The position numbers and the translations under genes are program-made. Positions 1 through 7,019 of a stretch of 24,870 nucleotides of DNA are shown one piece after another. The stretch covers positions 1-24,870 of IMG/VR virus record IMGVR_UViG_3300013132_000244. One strand, written 5' to 3'. A model generated the notes under the pieces. The model saw nothing but the letters and a program-made list of their open reading frames with translations, had not been told where the DNA came from and did not search any database. Positions within the stretch are counted from its first letter, which is position 1. Each line of letters starts with the position of its first letter. The DNA is from a virus.

Positions 1-2
1 AC

Positions 3-203
3 GCAATACTGAACTGCGAGTTCATCGGGGGTAAGTTGATCGAGATACACCTACGGGGAAACCCCGACTTTGCCCACGGCAACACGTCCGTGATCCCCTG
101 GTGGGACGACGAGCCCGACCCGCGACCAAACGGCTACAGGTACATAGACGACGAGGGGACCGAACTGCAGGGTGGTCGCCGAAGGGGCATTTGGGTCAGA
201 TAA
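3..203 (+). CDS. C-terminal fragment of an unidentified phage protein, possibly ATP-grasp-like
   Basis: The window opens inside a reading frame that runs for 66 codons to a TAA at 201-203. The product is acidic and aromatic-rich, with the pattern GGKLIEIHLRGNPDFAHGN followed by IPWWDDEP. A GGK-hydrophobic-E-hydrophobic-HLR stretch near a C-terminus recalls the last strands of some phage ATP-grasp-type proteins, where a Glu and a following Asn or Arg bind metal and nucleotide. Too little is present to be sure. The next gene starts 39 bases downstream in the same direction, so the two may be cotranscribed. Other phage enzymes or structural proteins remain possible. Confidence 0.5.
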   Translation, partial: AILNCEFIGGKLIEIHLRGNPDFAHGNTSVIPWWDDEPDPRPNGYRYIDDEGTELQGGRRRGIWVR

Positions 204-242
204 AACCTCGGCGGGCGACGTGCCCGAGCCACGAGGCAAACC

Positions 243-719
243 GTGGCAGAGACGGAACTGAGTCAATTTTACAACAATCCTGCCTACCCTGCGGTTTTCT
301 TCCCCAAACTAGACTTGGAGTGGCTCGCACCGCTCAAAAAAGACCCTCCTTTTTCAAATTTATCTGGAGATTCAATGGTTGAACAAGTGATGAAATGGCA
401 CGAGGACGGCCATTCCTTCCGCGTCGTGATCGACAAGTCCACCTTGCAGATAGTGGATTTCCACTGCCCCCACCGGGTCGAGGAATCCCCCGCCTGCCGG
501 ATGAACGACGAATGCGCGGTCGAGCGTTTCGTGATGGAATACGGCTTTGACTGCAACGTGGGGGTGGCCCCAATAGACGGAACAATGGAGATCGCGTGGA
601 CGCTTGTCGGCGACGCCAAGGACTACGCGACATGCCAAGTGTGGATTATCCCCACGACGGACGAGTTTTTTGCGGCGTGGGCGAACAGCCAGAAAGCGGA
701 GTTGCAATCCGAGGGCTAG
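243..719 (+). CDS. Hypothetical protein (158 aa, GTG start)
   Basis: I do not recognise this protein. The GTG start at 243 is preceded by a GAGG ribosome-binding sequence about 8 bases upstream. An internal ATG at 375 (MVEQVMKWHEDG) is an alternative start giving 114 aa. The product is soluble and acidic, with a CPHRVEESPACRMNDEC segment around residues 75-91 whose three cysteines and one histidine could bind zinc. It ends just before the promoter of the next gene. It has no signal peptide or membrane segment. Confidence 0.6.
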   Translation: MAETELSQFYNNPAYPAVFFPKLDLEWLAPLKKDPPFSNLSGDSMVEQVMKWHEDGHSFRVVIDKSTLQIVDFHCPHRVEESPACRMNDECAVERFVMEYGFDCNVGVAPIDGTMEIAWTLVGDAKDYATCQVWIIPTTDEFFAAWANSQKAELQSEG

Positions 720-727
720 ACGTCAAC

Positions 728-733
728 TAATCT
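728..733 (+). promoter_or_regulatory. -10 element of a leaderless promoter (TAATCT)
   Basis: TAATCT ends 7 bases before the ATG at 741, placing the predicted transcription start on or next to the start codon. No Shine-Dalgarno sequence lies between. A TTGCAA at 702-707 is a poor -35 candidate because the spacer would be 20 bases. Confidence 0.5.
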
Positions 734-740
734 TCGAATT

Positions 741-1121
741 ATGAACAAGTCGGAAATCAAATGGAAGAAATACTTATTAGCTCTCAAAGAATATGCTCAA
801 CTCAACGGGCACACGGCCGTGCCCGCCGACTTTGGGACGCAGGTCGACGGGTCGCCGCTAAAACTTGGGAACTGGGTCGGTTACATACGGTTGAGGGGAA
901 GGACGGGCAGGCTCTCGCCGGCCCGAAGGTCAGATTTGGAGAGAATCCCGTGGTGGACCTGGGACGCCAGAAAGCCAGGCCCAAGGGGGAATCCCGCCCG
1001 CGATGCCGAGATTGCGGTTGCGAGGAGGGGCGGGCGAAGCCTACAATCGATTGCGATGGAATGGAATATATCAAGGCAACGGGTGCATCAAATCGTCAAA
1101 AACCAGGAGGTCTCGGCGTGA
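741..1121 (+). CDS. Helicase-associated-domain protein with sigma-70-region-4-like HTH
   Basis: The first 75 residues match the helicase-associated (HA) repeat: W-x2-YLLALKEYAQLNGHTAVP, then DGSPLKLGNWV, R-x-GRLSPARRSDLERI and WWTWD. HA repeats usually occur in tandem behind helicase domains and probably bind nucleic acid. Here a single copy is followed by a basic linker and a C-terminal helix-turn-helix (about residues 96-119, SLQSIAMEWNISRQRVHQIV), which resembles sigma-70 region 4. A DNA-binding regulator is the simplest reading; its target is unknown. The start ATG has a leaderless-type promoter. The gene ends with a GTGA overlap onto the next gene, so translation of the two is likely coupled. 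Confidence 0.75.
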   Translation: MNKSEIKWKKYLLALKEYAQLNGHTAVPADFGTQVDGSPLKLGNWVGYIRLRGRTGRLSPARRSDLERIPWWTWDARKPGPRGNPARDAEIAVARRGGRSLQSIAMEWNISRQRVHQIVKNQEVSA

Positions 1122-1315
1122 TCAAGTTCGTGTCGGGTCTAGGCGTCTCTTCTGGCTCCCTTGCGATCTGCCTTCAGGTCATCGCCTGGGTCATCCGGGC
1201 CGAGACTGGCGCCGAGATAAACGTTTCATGGTTCGGCTCCTATGTTGGATCGGCGGCGTTCCTGTTCGGCCTCGCCACGGTCAAGGCGATTTTTTCCCCA
1301 GCAAAGACCCACTAA
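1118..1315 (+). CDS. Small two-helix membrane protein, possible holin
   Basis: The GTG at 1118 overlaps the previous stop (GTGA) and has a strong AGGAGG at 1105-1110, 7 bases upstream. The 65-residue product has two hydrophobic stretches, about residues 8-26 (SGLGVSSGSLAICLQVIAW) and 40-58 (WFGSYVGSAAFLFGLATVK), joined by a short charged loop, with a basic C-terminus. This size and topology fit class II holins, and a lysozyme-like gene lies 0.5 kb away on the other strand. Position and topology alone do not prove a lysis role; it could be any small phage membrane protein. Confidence 0.6.
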   Translation: MIKFVSGLGVSSGSLAICLQVIAWVIRAETGAEINVSWFGSYVGSAAFLFGLATVKAIFSPAKTH

Positions 1316-1346
1316 ATCGGGGACCCGGGCAGGGGGAAGTTCTCGG

Positions 1347-1787
1347 ATGAAAGTCAACAAGAAAAAGGCCCCCCAGCGAAAGGTCCTCGAGATCACCCGC
1401 ACTGGCAAGTGGGGTTCCGTCGTCTACCTCCATGCCCTCGAATGCGGCCACATAGAGGAGAGAAAAAGGCCGGCGAGAACCGCCGTGGTCGCCTGCGCCA
1501 AGTGCGTGATGGCCGAGGATTTCGGACAGCAGACCCGGAACCTCGTCAGGATGGGGGTCGGGTACGAGACGATCACCGAGATGGAGCTGACCCCCGACCC
1601 CATAGAAGTGTTGTTTTCGTCGTCGGAACGCAACATCGAGAGGATTAAGTCAAGAATCGCCGACATGCTGGGCATACATCCCGACGACGTGAGCGTCTTC
1701 GTGGAGCAAGACGAGAACATGCTCGTATCGGGTGCCACGGTGTTCCTGTCGGCTACCGACATCGCAAGGCTTTGCGAGAACCCCTAG
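1347..1787 (+). CDS. Hypothetical protein with Cys/His zinc-like motif (146 aa)
   Basis: The ATG at 1347 follows AGGGGGAAG at 1331-1339, a good ribosome-binding site, and was chosen over an upstream in-frame start that overlaps the preceding gene. The N-terminus is very basic. An LECGH segment followed about 20 residues later by CAKC could form a single zinc site. The C-terminal half is acidic and probably helical. No family is recognised. The stop codon overlaps the stop of the convergent lysozyme-like gene in a shared CTAG. Confidence 0.65.
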   Translation: MKVNKKKAPQRKVLEITRTGKWGSVVYLHALECGHIEERKRPARTAVVACAKCVMAEDFGQQTRNLVRMGVGYETITEMELTPDPIEVLFSSSERNIERIKSRIADMLGIHPDDVSVFVEQDENMLVSGATVFLSATDIARLCENP

Positions 1788-2428
1788 TCCTTCTTTTTGC
1801 AGCGGTGGGCGAATTCAGGGCCCCAGGTGCACGGGTCCCATGGCCCCCAGCCCGAGTACTGGTAGAGCAGATATCCCGCTTTGAGGTTTGTCAAGGGATC
1901 CAACAATGGCTCTTGTTCGCATATCCCGAGATCAAGGCAGACCCGTGCCCATTTATTCCTCTTGGTGTTGTAATTGACGCCGTTGATCTGGAGCAGGCCC
2001 GTGTCGGACCTGTGGTTCCATTCGGACACGCCCGTGATGACGCAGCTCTTGTCGACGACGTCGCCGCCCTTGCGGTTCGGGCATCCACCGGATTCCCTCA
2101 GGACTATCTCGGCCAGTCGTTCGTGGGTCCCCGCGGGCCAGCCCGCCCTCTCCGCCAGGCTGGGTAGCCAAGAGACGTCGCCGTGCGAGAAAGTAATGTC
2201 CTCGAATTTGATGCGGTCAGTATTCTCGTCTCGAGGTCCCGGTCCCGGTCGCATGGCCTCAAACCGGTCTTTTTCGGGCCTCTCGGAGAATTCGGGCATC
2301 GCCCTCGCGAGCCCATGCAACTCGCCCGGGAACGAAAGAGGTGCCGCCGAAGACATGGTTGCTATGCCCACGAAGACGCTCATCAGGATGACGGTTATGG
2401 AGGCAAAAACCTTTGTTAGACGATTCAA
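1784..2428 (-). CDS. Exported lysozyme/transglycosylase-fold protein (putative endolysin or secreted muramidase)
   Basis: The 214-residue product starts with a signal-peptide-like segment: a basic N-terminus, a hydrophobic core at about residues 7-25, then an AxA-like region near SSAAP. The C-terminal half has the hallmarks of the SLT/goose-lysozyme fold: a catalytic Glu in the RESGG motif (about E112), then SDTGLLQINGVNYNT (about 141-155), then NLKAGYLLYQYSGWGPW. Such enzymes cleave the MurNAc-GlcNAc bond of peptidoglycan. Four to five cysteines in the catalytic half may form disulfides after export. The start is TTG, supported by AGGAG 7 bases upstream; a downstream ATG (residue 16) would remove the signal peptide's basic part. 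It may act in lysis with the small membrane protein at 1118, or remodel the wall; this is inference. Confidence 0.82.
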   Translation of the reverse strand: MNRLTKVFASITVILMSVFVGIATMSSAAPLSFPGELHGLARAMPEFSERPEKDRFEAMRPGPGPRDENTDRIKFEDITFSHGDVSWLPSLAERAGWPAGTHERLAEIVLRESGGCPNRKGGDVVDKSCVITGVSEWNHRSDTGLLQINGVNYNTKRNKWARVCLDLGICEQEPLLDPLTNLKAGYLLYQYSGWGPWDPCTWGPEFAHRCKKKD

Positions 2429-2625
2429 CCAATTTCTCCTCGGTTAGGGAATGGGACGGCGACGACGTGGCTTCCAAAGAGCCAGACTCAGTCGCTTCTA
2501 GATGCTCATCCTTTGATAAGTCATATGATCAAGTATAGCCAAGGATGCGGTGCTGACGATGCTTAAAGACGATCATAGCGGTCATATGAAGGCTATTTTA
2601 AGCCAAATTGAAATTTTTAGGAGAT
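2429..2625. other. AT-rich intergenic region with two TCATATGA palindromes
   Basis: This 197-base gap between two leftward genes is clearly more AT-rich than its surroundings. It holds two copies of the perfect 8-base palindrome TCATATGA at 2521-2528 and 2582-2589. A weak hairpin (GGCT-TAAAAT-AGCC on the - strand, about 2591-2604) follows the reductase stop codon and could act in termination. A promoter for the lysozyme-like gene is expected here; TTGGCT-N17-TTATCA on the - strand is only a weak candidate. No convincing gene is seen. Confidence 0.45.
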
Positions 2626-4548
2626 TTATTTGACCGGACAGGCCCCGGTTGAGCAATCTTCAAGGGCGAGATCGCCGGTACCCGCATTCTGCATGACCAC
2701 GGAGAAATCCAGTTTGTCGCACAGCTTCTCGTACTGCTCCGCGTCGATCTCCTCGTAGGGCGGCAACGGGAAGTTGTGGTCGCTGTGGAGCAGGAACGAC
2801 ACGGACTTGACGCCCTGGTCGTAGTTCTTGGCCAGCCAGTCCTTTATCCCGTCCAGCTCTTCCTTTTTGTAGTAAACGGTGACCGAGACGGCGTTGTCGG
2901 CCCATATCTTCTGCATTCTCTTTACCCATTCAAGCTGCTGGATCGCAGTCATTTCCGACGCCAAAACGGCGTTCTCGGGCGACTTGCAGGGGAAATCCAC
3001 GACATAGCGATGGTGGTCCTCTCTGCCGTCGATTCCGATGTCCCATTGCACCCTGTATCCGCGCTTGCGACAGAGGTCGACGAGTGGGTCGGCGGCGCCG
3101 AATCTCACCCTTCGGATGTAGTAACGGGCGTAGGCGGGGTGGACGCCGGGCGTCACGCCGGGAAGCAGCGATAGGGTGCCCGAGGGTTGCACCGTGGTCA
3201 GCCTGACCGAGACGGGCAGGCCGTTGCCCTTGGAAAACTTCTCGTCGTAGTCCCTGAGGTGCTCGTAGGCGGGCGAGAGCCAGGAGATTTGCTCGTCCGT
3301 GGCCTGCAGGATCCCCGTGACGTTCTGACCGAGCCGGGCGTTTTTCTTCACCACGTCCGCCGTCTTCTGGTAGGGGTAGGACATTCTCGTCACCTGCTTC
3401 TGGACCCTGTAGAGCAGTTCCGAGATCTCCTTGAACTGGCCGAGAGACTCGATGTTCGGTAGGAATATCGTGGCGAGGTTGCAGGATTCGCCGTCGGCAA
3501 GACCGATCTCGGCGCAGGGGTTGAAACCCTCGATCGTGGGGTCCGATTTCTTTTCGCCGAGGCGACCGAAAGTCCTCGCAAGTTTCCTGTTCACGAGACC
3601 GTACGGCTCCCCCGAGCCGTCGTAACCCTTCCACAGCTCGGGGAGGATCTCGTCAAAGGAGTCGGCATAAATGCTGTTGTTCGAGTTCGCCCTCCACGCT
3701 GGGATGGATCCCGACGACCAGTTCTTCGCCCTGAGGAACAGCACGTCGTCGGGGTCCCCGATGGCGATTTGGGCCGAACGCCGCGAGGAACCGGACACCA
3801 CGATCCGGCCAATTATGTTGCAGATGTCGAGAACGTCGATTGACCTCAGCTTCTTGCCCTCCCGATTCTGCATCACCTTGCATATGTCCTCCACGCCCTC
3901 TATCAGGGCCTGCGGACCCGACGCGGTGCCGCCGAAGGTCTTCAGCGGCGCGCCGAACTGGCGAATGAGAATCGTTGAGTAGGTGAAGGATTTGCCCGTT
4001 TCGAAAAACGATTTCAGCGAACTGTGGAGCAGGCGGCGCCAACCGCTCCTGCTGTCGGGGACAATTATGTCTGCGTCGTTCGTGCGCTCGTGGGTGATCG
4101 TCACCCCAGGTTTCACCTTCGGGAGGTCGTGAATCTTGGACCGCTCGACGGAAAATCCAACCCCGCCGCCGAGCATGAGGTAGTCGAACAGCAGCTCAAA
4201 GTCCTCGACGGTTTCGATGTTCGTGAAGTAGCAGTTGTTCAGCGATGTGCCACTGAACTCCTTTACAAGGGGCGTCCCGAGCTGCCACAGGGCCCGGCCT
4301 GCTGGCAGACAGCGGAGGTTGAACATGTGATCGAATAGTTTCTCGGCCTCGGCGTCGCTTAGCTGCGCGCCTATCTCGAGCGCGCCGTTGACGGTGCGAG
4401 CGCAGGTCTCAACCCATGTCTCGTTCCGCGAGTCGTCGGCGAGCCTCCTGCTGTAGGTGCGGAGATAGACGATCTCGCCCAAACCACCGAAACCCCACGG
4501 CGCCTTTTTCGAAGCGTATGCAGACAAGAACTCTTTTGACAATGACAT
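2626..4548 (-). CDS. nrdJ: Adenosylcobalamin-dependent ribonucleoside-triphosphate reductase (class II)
   Basis: This enzyme reduces ribonucleotides to deoxyribonucleotides using a radical generated from adenosylcobalamin, with no oxygen requirement. The product is 640 aa, somewhat shorter than the roughly 740-residue Lactobacillus leichmannii enzyme it resembles. Visible catalytic features are the first redox cysteine in LNNCYF (about C106), the N-x-C-x-E finger in GFNPCAEIGL (about N343, C345, E347), the partner cysteine in GESCNLAT (about C356), and the C-terminal shuttle pair CSTGAC (about C632 and C637), three residues from the end. The ATG at 4548 is preferred because GGGGG lies 5 bases upstream; a TTG at 4608 would add 20 unlike residues. 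It probably boosts dNTP supply during infection, provided the host supplies B12. No cobalamin riboswitch fits in the short upstream gap. Confidence 0.93.
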   Translation of the reverse strand: MSLSKEFLSAYASKKAPWGFGGLGEIVYLRTYSRRLADDSRNETWVETCARTVNGALEIGAQLSDAEAEKLFDHMFNLRCLPAGRALWQLGTPLVKEFSGTSLNNCYFTNIETVEDFELLFDYLMLGGGVGFSVERSKIHDLPKVKPGVTITHERTNDADIIVPDSRSGWRRLLHSSLKSFFETGKSFTYSTILIRQFGAPLKTFGGTASGPQALIEGVEDICKVMQNREGKKLRSIDVLDICNIIGRIVVSGSSRRSAQIAIGDPDDVLFLRAKNWSSGSIPAWRANSNNSIYADSFDEILPELWKGYDGSGEPYGLVNRKLARTFGRLGEKKSDPTIEGFNPCAEIGLADGESCNLATIFLPNIESLGQFKEISELLYRVQKQVTRMSYPYQKTADVVKKNARLGQNVTGILQATDEQISWLSPAYEHLRDYDEKFSKGNGLPVSVRLTTVQPSGTLSLLPGVTPGVHPAYARYYIRRVRFGAADPLVDLCRKRGYRVQWDIGIDGREDHHRYVVDFPCKSPENAVLASEMTAIQQLEWVKRMQKIWADNAVSVTVYYKKEELDGIKDWLAKNYDQGVKSVSFLLHSDHNFPLPPYEEIDAEQYEKLCDKLDFSVVMQNAGTGDLALEDCSTGACPVK

Positions 4549-4604
4549 TGAAACCCCCGTTAGTGGAATAGAAGATATTACATCGAGCGACGTAGGTGCT
4601 GCCG

Positions 4605-4949
4605 TCAATCTCGGATAATGCCCAGTTTTTTTGCCTTCTCAAAAGTCACATACGAACCCTTCTTGGCGAGTCGCACGGTGATTTTAGTAAACGGAGTTAT
4701 CTGCCTCTCCTCGAACACATCCTGCTCAACAAGAATTTTCACCGATGGCTTCAGTGAATCGAGCGCGTTTCTCTCATCCGCAAATGCGATCGACGGCAGG
4801 GCATCCGAAACACCCCCGCAGTCGCCCGTCGGATGCCCGCAGACGATGCACGGCTCCCTGTCGGCGCGAAGGTGCGGCCCGCCCTCGTCTTCACGGCGGC
4901 GATAAGTCGGCCCCCAACTGAGGTTCGGGTCTTTGAAAATATCCGACAT
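4605..4949 (-). CDS. Conserved-looking hypothetical protein with Cys/His motif (114 aa)
   Basis: The N-terminal half (MSDIFKDPNLSWGPTYRRR) leads into PCIVCGHPTGDC, in which three cysteines and a histidine could bind zinc. The C-terminal half contains two short segments beginning VKILVEQDVFEE and ITPFTKITVR, and ends with KAKKLGIIRD. I believe similar proteins occur in actinobacteriophages, but I cannot assign a function. The ATG at 4949 has no Shine-Dalgarno; TAAAAT ends exactly 6 bases before it, so the mRNA is likely leaderless. It lies 56 bases upstream of the reductase gene and may be cotranscribed with it. Confidence 0.7.
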   Translation of the reverse strand: MSDIFKDPNLSWGPTYRRREDEGGPHLRADREPCIVCGHPTGDCGGVSDALPSIAFADERNALDSLKPSVKILVEQDVFEERQITPFTKITVRLAKKGSYVTFEKAKKLGIIRD

Positions 4950-4955
4950 GGTCAA

Positions 4956-4961
4956 ATTTTA
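4956..4961 (-). promoter_or_regulatory. -10 element of a leaderless promoter (TAAAAT)
   Basis: Read on the - strand, TAAAAT is followed by six bases and then the ATG at 4949. No clear -35 is seen. Confidence 0.5.
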
Positions 4962-5006
4962 CATGCGCGTCGCCGACCGGCGAGGATCCCCGCGGGGCTA
5001 ATGCAG

Positions 5007-5019
5007 TTTGTGGGATAAT
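5007..5019 (+). promoter_or_regulatory. Extended -10 promoter, TTTGTGGGATAAT
   Basis: The -10 GATAAT (5014-5019) carries an extended TG motif. The same 13 bases occur on the - strand at 21079-21091 ahead of the DUF932 gene, which supports a real element. No good -35 is visible. It would drive the gene at 5063 with a leader of about 35-40 bases. Confidence 0.5.
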
Positions 5020-5062
5020 GTGGCTGGCATCCAATTGCCAGAATTAGGAATAGCAAAAACCA

Positions 5063-5326
5063 ATGCCAGCAGTAGATAGCTTTCAACATCTTTCCAGGGT
5101 CTCGTCGCTCACCCGCGCCGAAGCAGTCACCCCCCACAACACCAACGAGCTGACCAACGTCTCCCGCGCAATCTACGTAGGCACGGGCGGGAACCTCGTC
5201 ATCGTCATGCAGGGTGGCGCCGAAGTCACCCTGACGGGCGTTGCGGCAAGCACCTGGCTCCCGATACGCATAAAAAAAGTCAAACTGACCGGCACCACGG
5301 CGTCAGACATAGTCGCCTTTTCGTGA
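5063..5326 (+). CDS. Small phage structural protein resembling the spike base protein (Rcc01079) family
   Basis: The 87-residue product follows the pattern of small beta-rich phage and gene-transfer-agent proteins called spike base proteins: AVTPHNTNELTNVSRAIYVGTGG, then NLVIVMQGGAEVTLTGV, then LPIRIKKVKLTGTTASDIVAF at the C-terminus. The alternating hydrophobic pattern suggests a compact beta sandwich. In gene transfer agents this family sits on capsid spikes; here a virion surface role is inferred. The ATG is preceded by AGGAA about 11 bases upstream. The gene is short, has its own promoter and is not next to other recognisable virion genes. Confidence 0.65.
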   Translation: MPAVDSFQHLSRVSSLTRAEAVTPHNTNELTNVSRAIYVGTGGNLVIVMQGGAEVTLTGVAASTWLPIRIKKVKLTGTTASDIVAFS

Positions 5327-5375
5327 GACCCAAGAATTTTTACGGGGCGGCCCTCGGCGCGCTACCTTGGTGAAC

Positions 5376-5396
5376 ATGGGAAACACCACCGAGTGA
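5376..5396 (+). CDS. Leaderless six-codon mini-frame (MGNTTE) overlapping the next gene
   Basis: TACCTT at 5363-5368 ends 7 bases before the ATG at 5376, matching the leaderless layout of other genes here. The frame encodes only MGNTTE; its TGA overlaps the GTG of the next frame (GAGTGA). It may serve as a translational coupling leader, or reveal a -1 shift that joins the two frames. Confidence 0.3.
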   Translation: MGNTTE

Positions 5397-5635
5397 ATCT
5401 CGAGATTGAGCTCTCCTCGTTCGCGACCAAGATTGAGGCCAGCGGCTACGTCTGCAGAATTGAGAAGGGCGACATCCGTCAGAACGGAGTCAGGTACAAG
5501 GACCAGGTCAGGAGACTCACCCTGACGCTGCCCGACGGAACCGAGATGGTCCACGAAACCAAGGGTTCTTCGTGCGAAATTAAGGCCAGGAGCTGGCTTT
5601 CGGAGGCCACAAACGGGGCTATCACCACCTTCTAG
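5393..5635 (+). CDS. Hypothetical protein (80 aa)
   Basis: The product has an apparent two-layer alpha/beta pattern (LEIELSSFATKIEASGYVCRIEKG, then VRRLTLTLPDGTEMVHET, then IKARSWLSEATNG). No family is recognised. The GTG at 5393 has no Shine-Dalgarno but overlaps the stop of the mini-frame at 5376, so it may depend on reinitiation or a -1 frameshift, which would give MGNTTEVNLEIEL at the N-terminus. It ends 23 bases before the next start. Confidence 0.6.
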   Translation: MNLEIELSSFATKIEASGYVCRIEKGDIRQNGVRYKDQVRRLTLTLPDGTEMVHETKGSSCEIKARSWLSEATNGAITTF

Positions 5636-5646
5636 CCCGGGCGTTG

Positions 5647-5652
5647 TAGTAT
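5647..5652 (+). promoter_or_regulatory. -10 element of a leaderless promoter (TAGTAT)
   Basis: TAGTAT is followed by six bases and the ATG at 5659. This spacing favours the ATG over the GTG at 5656 as the start. The -35 region is weak. Confidence 0.5.
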
Positions 5653-5658
5653 CTTGTG

Positions 5659-6012
5659 ATGGCCGGTCCGAGCAAAAAGAAGCAAAAACGCGAGGAGAAG
5701 AACGACGAGCAGACGGCGTTCGCCTCGGCCTCGACTTCCCCCTACTGCACGATCATGCCGATGAAGGACGCCGCCTTCGCCAGGTTCCACCACCCGTTCC
5801 TGTTGAACGACATCCACTGCGCCACGGACAGCGACAAGTTCGCCGACACGTTCGCCCAATTCTGCGAGAAGGGGCTCGCGAAGAAGATGGTCTTGGAGCT
5901 GTCCGACTACGCGGACCGCTTGGACGAGCGGTGGAGGCAGGTCCTGGAAAGAGCGGCCAGCCGGGCGAACATCAACATCGAGGAGTACTTCTCGCAAAAA
6001 AGCGTCGGCTAG
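5659..6012 (+). CDS. Hypothetical protein with basic N-terminus (117 aa)
   Basis: The N-terminus (AGPSKKKQKREEKND) is highly charged and probably disordered. The rest is largely helical (FADTFAQFCEKGLAKKMVLELSDYADRLDERWRQVLERAASRAN). No family is recognised. The gene has its own leaderless-type promoter and ends 8 bases before the stop of the convergent ribbon-helix-helix gene. Confidence 0.6.
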   Translation: MAGPSKKKQKREEKNDEQTAFASASTSPYCTIMPMKDAAFARFHHPFLLNDIHCATDSDKFADTFAQFCEKGLAKKMVLELSDYADRLDERWRQVLERAASRANINIEEYFSQKSVG

Positions 6013-6020
6013 CGGCGCGT

Positions 6021-6353
6021 CTATCTCCAGGTCTTCTGGCAGGTCTGGCAGGTGGTGACGCCCCACGAGTAGGTGACGATTGAGCAATCCGTCCTGTCGC
6101 AGGACTGATAATTTTCTTTCTGCTTCGAAATGGCGTCGCGCACGGCGTCCCTCACCATCTCGGCCATGGAGACACCGAGCGACTCCGCAAACACCCTCCA
6201 CGATTCGTGCTCGTCCTGAGTCATCCTCATCAGGAACTGCTTCGTGGCCGGGGCCCCCGGCTTGCTGTTCGTGTTGGTTCTCCGCGTGAGCGGCTCGCTC
6301 CTCATGACGGCATCCATCGCCGCGCCGAGGTTGTCGTGGGCGTCCGATGTCAT
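6021..6353 (-). CDS. Ribbon-helix-helix DNA-binding protein with C-terminal Cys4 motif
   Basis: Residues about 38-76 (KQFLMRMTQDEHESWRVFA, then ESLGVSMAEMVRDAVRDAI) fit the Arc/CopG/MetJ fold: one strand, two helices and a turn at ESLGVS. Such dimers bind operator DNA through the strand. The tail adds C85-x4-C90 and C102-x2-C105 (SCDRTDC and TTCQTCQ), a likely zinc ribbon that is unusual on this fold. Its ATG overlaps the stop of the upstream gene (ATGA), so it is translationally coupled to the HTH protein at 6350-6970. The pair may act together, for example at a packaging site; that is inference. Confidence 0.7.
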   Translation of the reverse strand: MTSDAHDNLGAAMDAVMRSEPLTRRTNTNSKPGAPATKQFLMRMTQDEHESWRVFAESLGVSMAEMVRDAVRDAISKQKENYQSCDRTDCSIVTYSWGVTTCQTCQKTWR

Positions 6354-6970
6354 GGGTTGAATTCTAGGCTCTCGGCCTCATCCTTCCCGACGACCTCCGC
6401 CTCAATCACATCGGACTGCCCGAGAATCTCGTTCACCGTCGACAGCGGCAACGCCCCGCTCCTACCCATCAGCTCGAGAAGCTGCTTCGCCTCGGCCTCG
6501 GCCGTCCCGACCCTAAACTCGGCGACGGGCTCCGCACCGGCGAGGGTCGCCCGCACGTTGACCGTCGAGTTCGTCTCCATCTGAATCGCGATGTTGGTTT
6601 TCTCCATGCCGAGGAGCCGCGCCCTGCGGTCCATGATGCCGAGCACCTGCTGTATCGCCTTGACGTCGGGCTCGAGCTGGATCTCCTGGCCGTCGTCAGC
6701 GGTCACCTTGCGATGCTGGGTCATGGGCCATATGGCCGACTGGAGGGCGTCAAGGCGCTCCAGCTCCATGCGGAGCAGCTCGGGGTAGGCCATCAGCGCC
6801 TCCGAGTTCATGTCCTCCAGCACCTTGCGAATTCGGGTCGCCACCCCGCGAGGCGTCATGTTGAACCGCTTGCCGATCTCGGACAGCGCGAGGCCCGCCT
6901 GCCTCAGCTTCATTATCTTGCTGTCCCTCTCGCTGAGAAACTCCCGGGTCAGCGCCTTACTCTCTGGCAT
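6350..6970 (-). CDS. HTH DNA-binding protein, terminase-small-subunit-like
   Basis: The 206-residue product begins with a helix-turn-helix (about 17-50: KIMKLRQAGLALSEIGKRF, then NMTPRGVATRIRKVLEDMN), followed by a helical region with ELLRMELERLDALQSAIW and a helix with IMDRRARLLGME. This order is typical of small terminase subunits, or proteins annotated as such, in actinobacteriophages: they bind packaging-site DNA and present it to the large subunit. No large terminase is in the window, so a regulatory role is also possible. GATAAT ends 6 bases before the ATG, with an extended TG, indicating a leaderless mRNA shared with the overlapping ribbon-helix-helix gene. Confidence 0.68.
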   Translation of the reverse strand: MPESKALTREFLSERDSKIMKLRQAGLALSEIGKRFNMTPRGVATRIRKVLEDMNSEALMAYPELLRMELERLDALQSAIWPMTQHRKVTADDGQEIQLEPDVKAIQQVLGIMDRRARLLGMEKTNIAIQMETNSTVNVRATLAGAEPVAEFRVGTAEAEAKQLLELMGRSGALPLSTVNEILGQSDVIEAEVVGKDEAESLEFNP

Positions 6971-6976
6971 AGGACG

Positions 6977-6982
6977 ATTATC
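6977..6982 (-). promoter_or_regulatory. -10 element of a leaderless promoter (extended, TGAGATAAT)
   Basis: On the - strand GATAAT, preceded by TG at the extended position, is followed by six bases and the ATG at 6970. Confidence 0.5.
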
Positions 6983-7019
6983 TCACGTCGACCAGTTCAC
7001 GGAGTCTCGATGTTCTGCG

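Noticed and set aside
4549-4604. A cobalamin riboswitch ahead of the B12-dependent reductase.
   Set aside because: The gap is only 56 bases and lacks B12-box-like sequence; the known class needs about 200 bases.
4549-4608. A TTG start 20 codons upstream for the ribonucleotide reductase.
   Set aside because: The ATG at 4548 has GGGGG at the right distance and yields the family-like N-terminus; the extra residues look non-coding.
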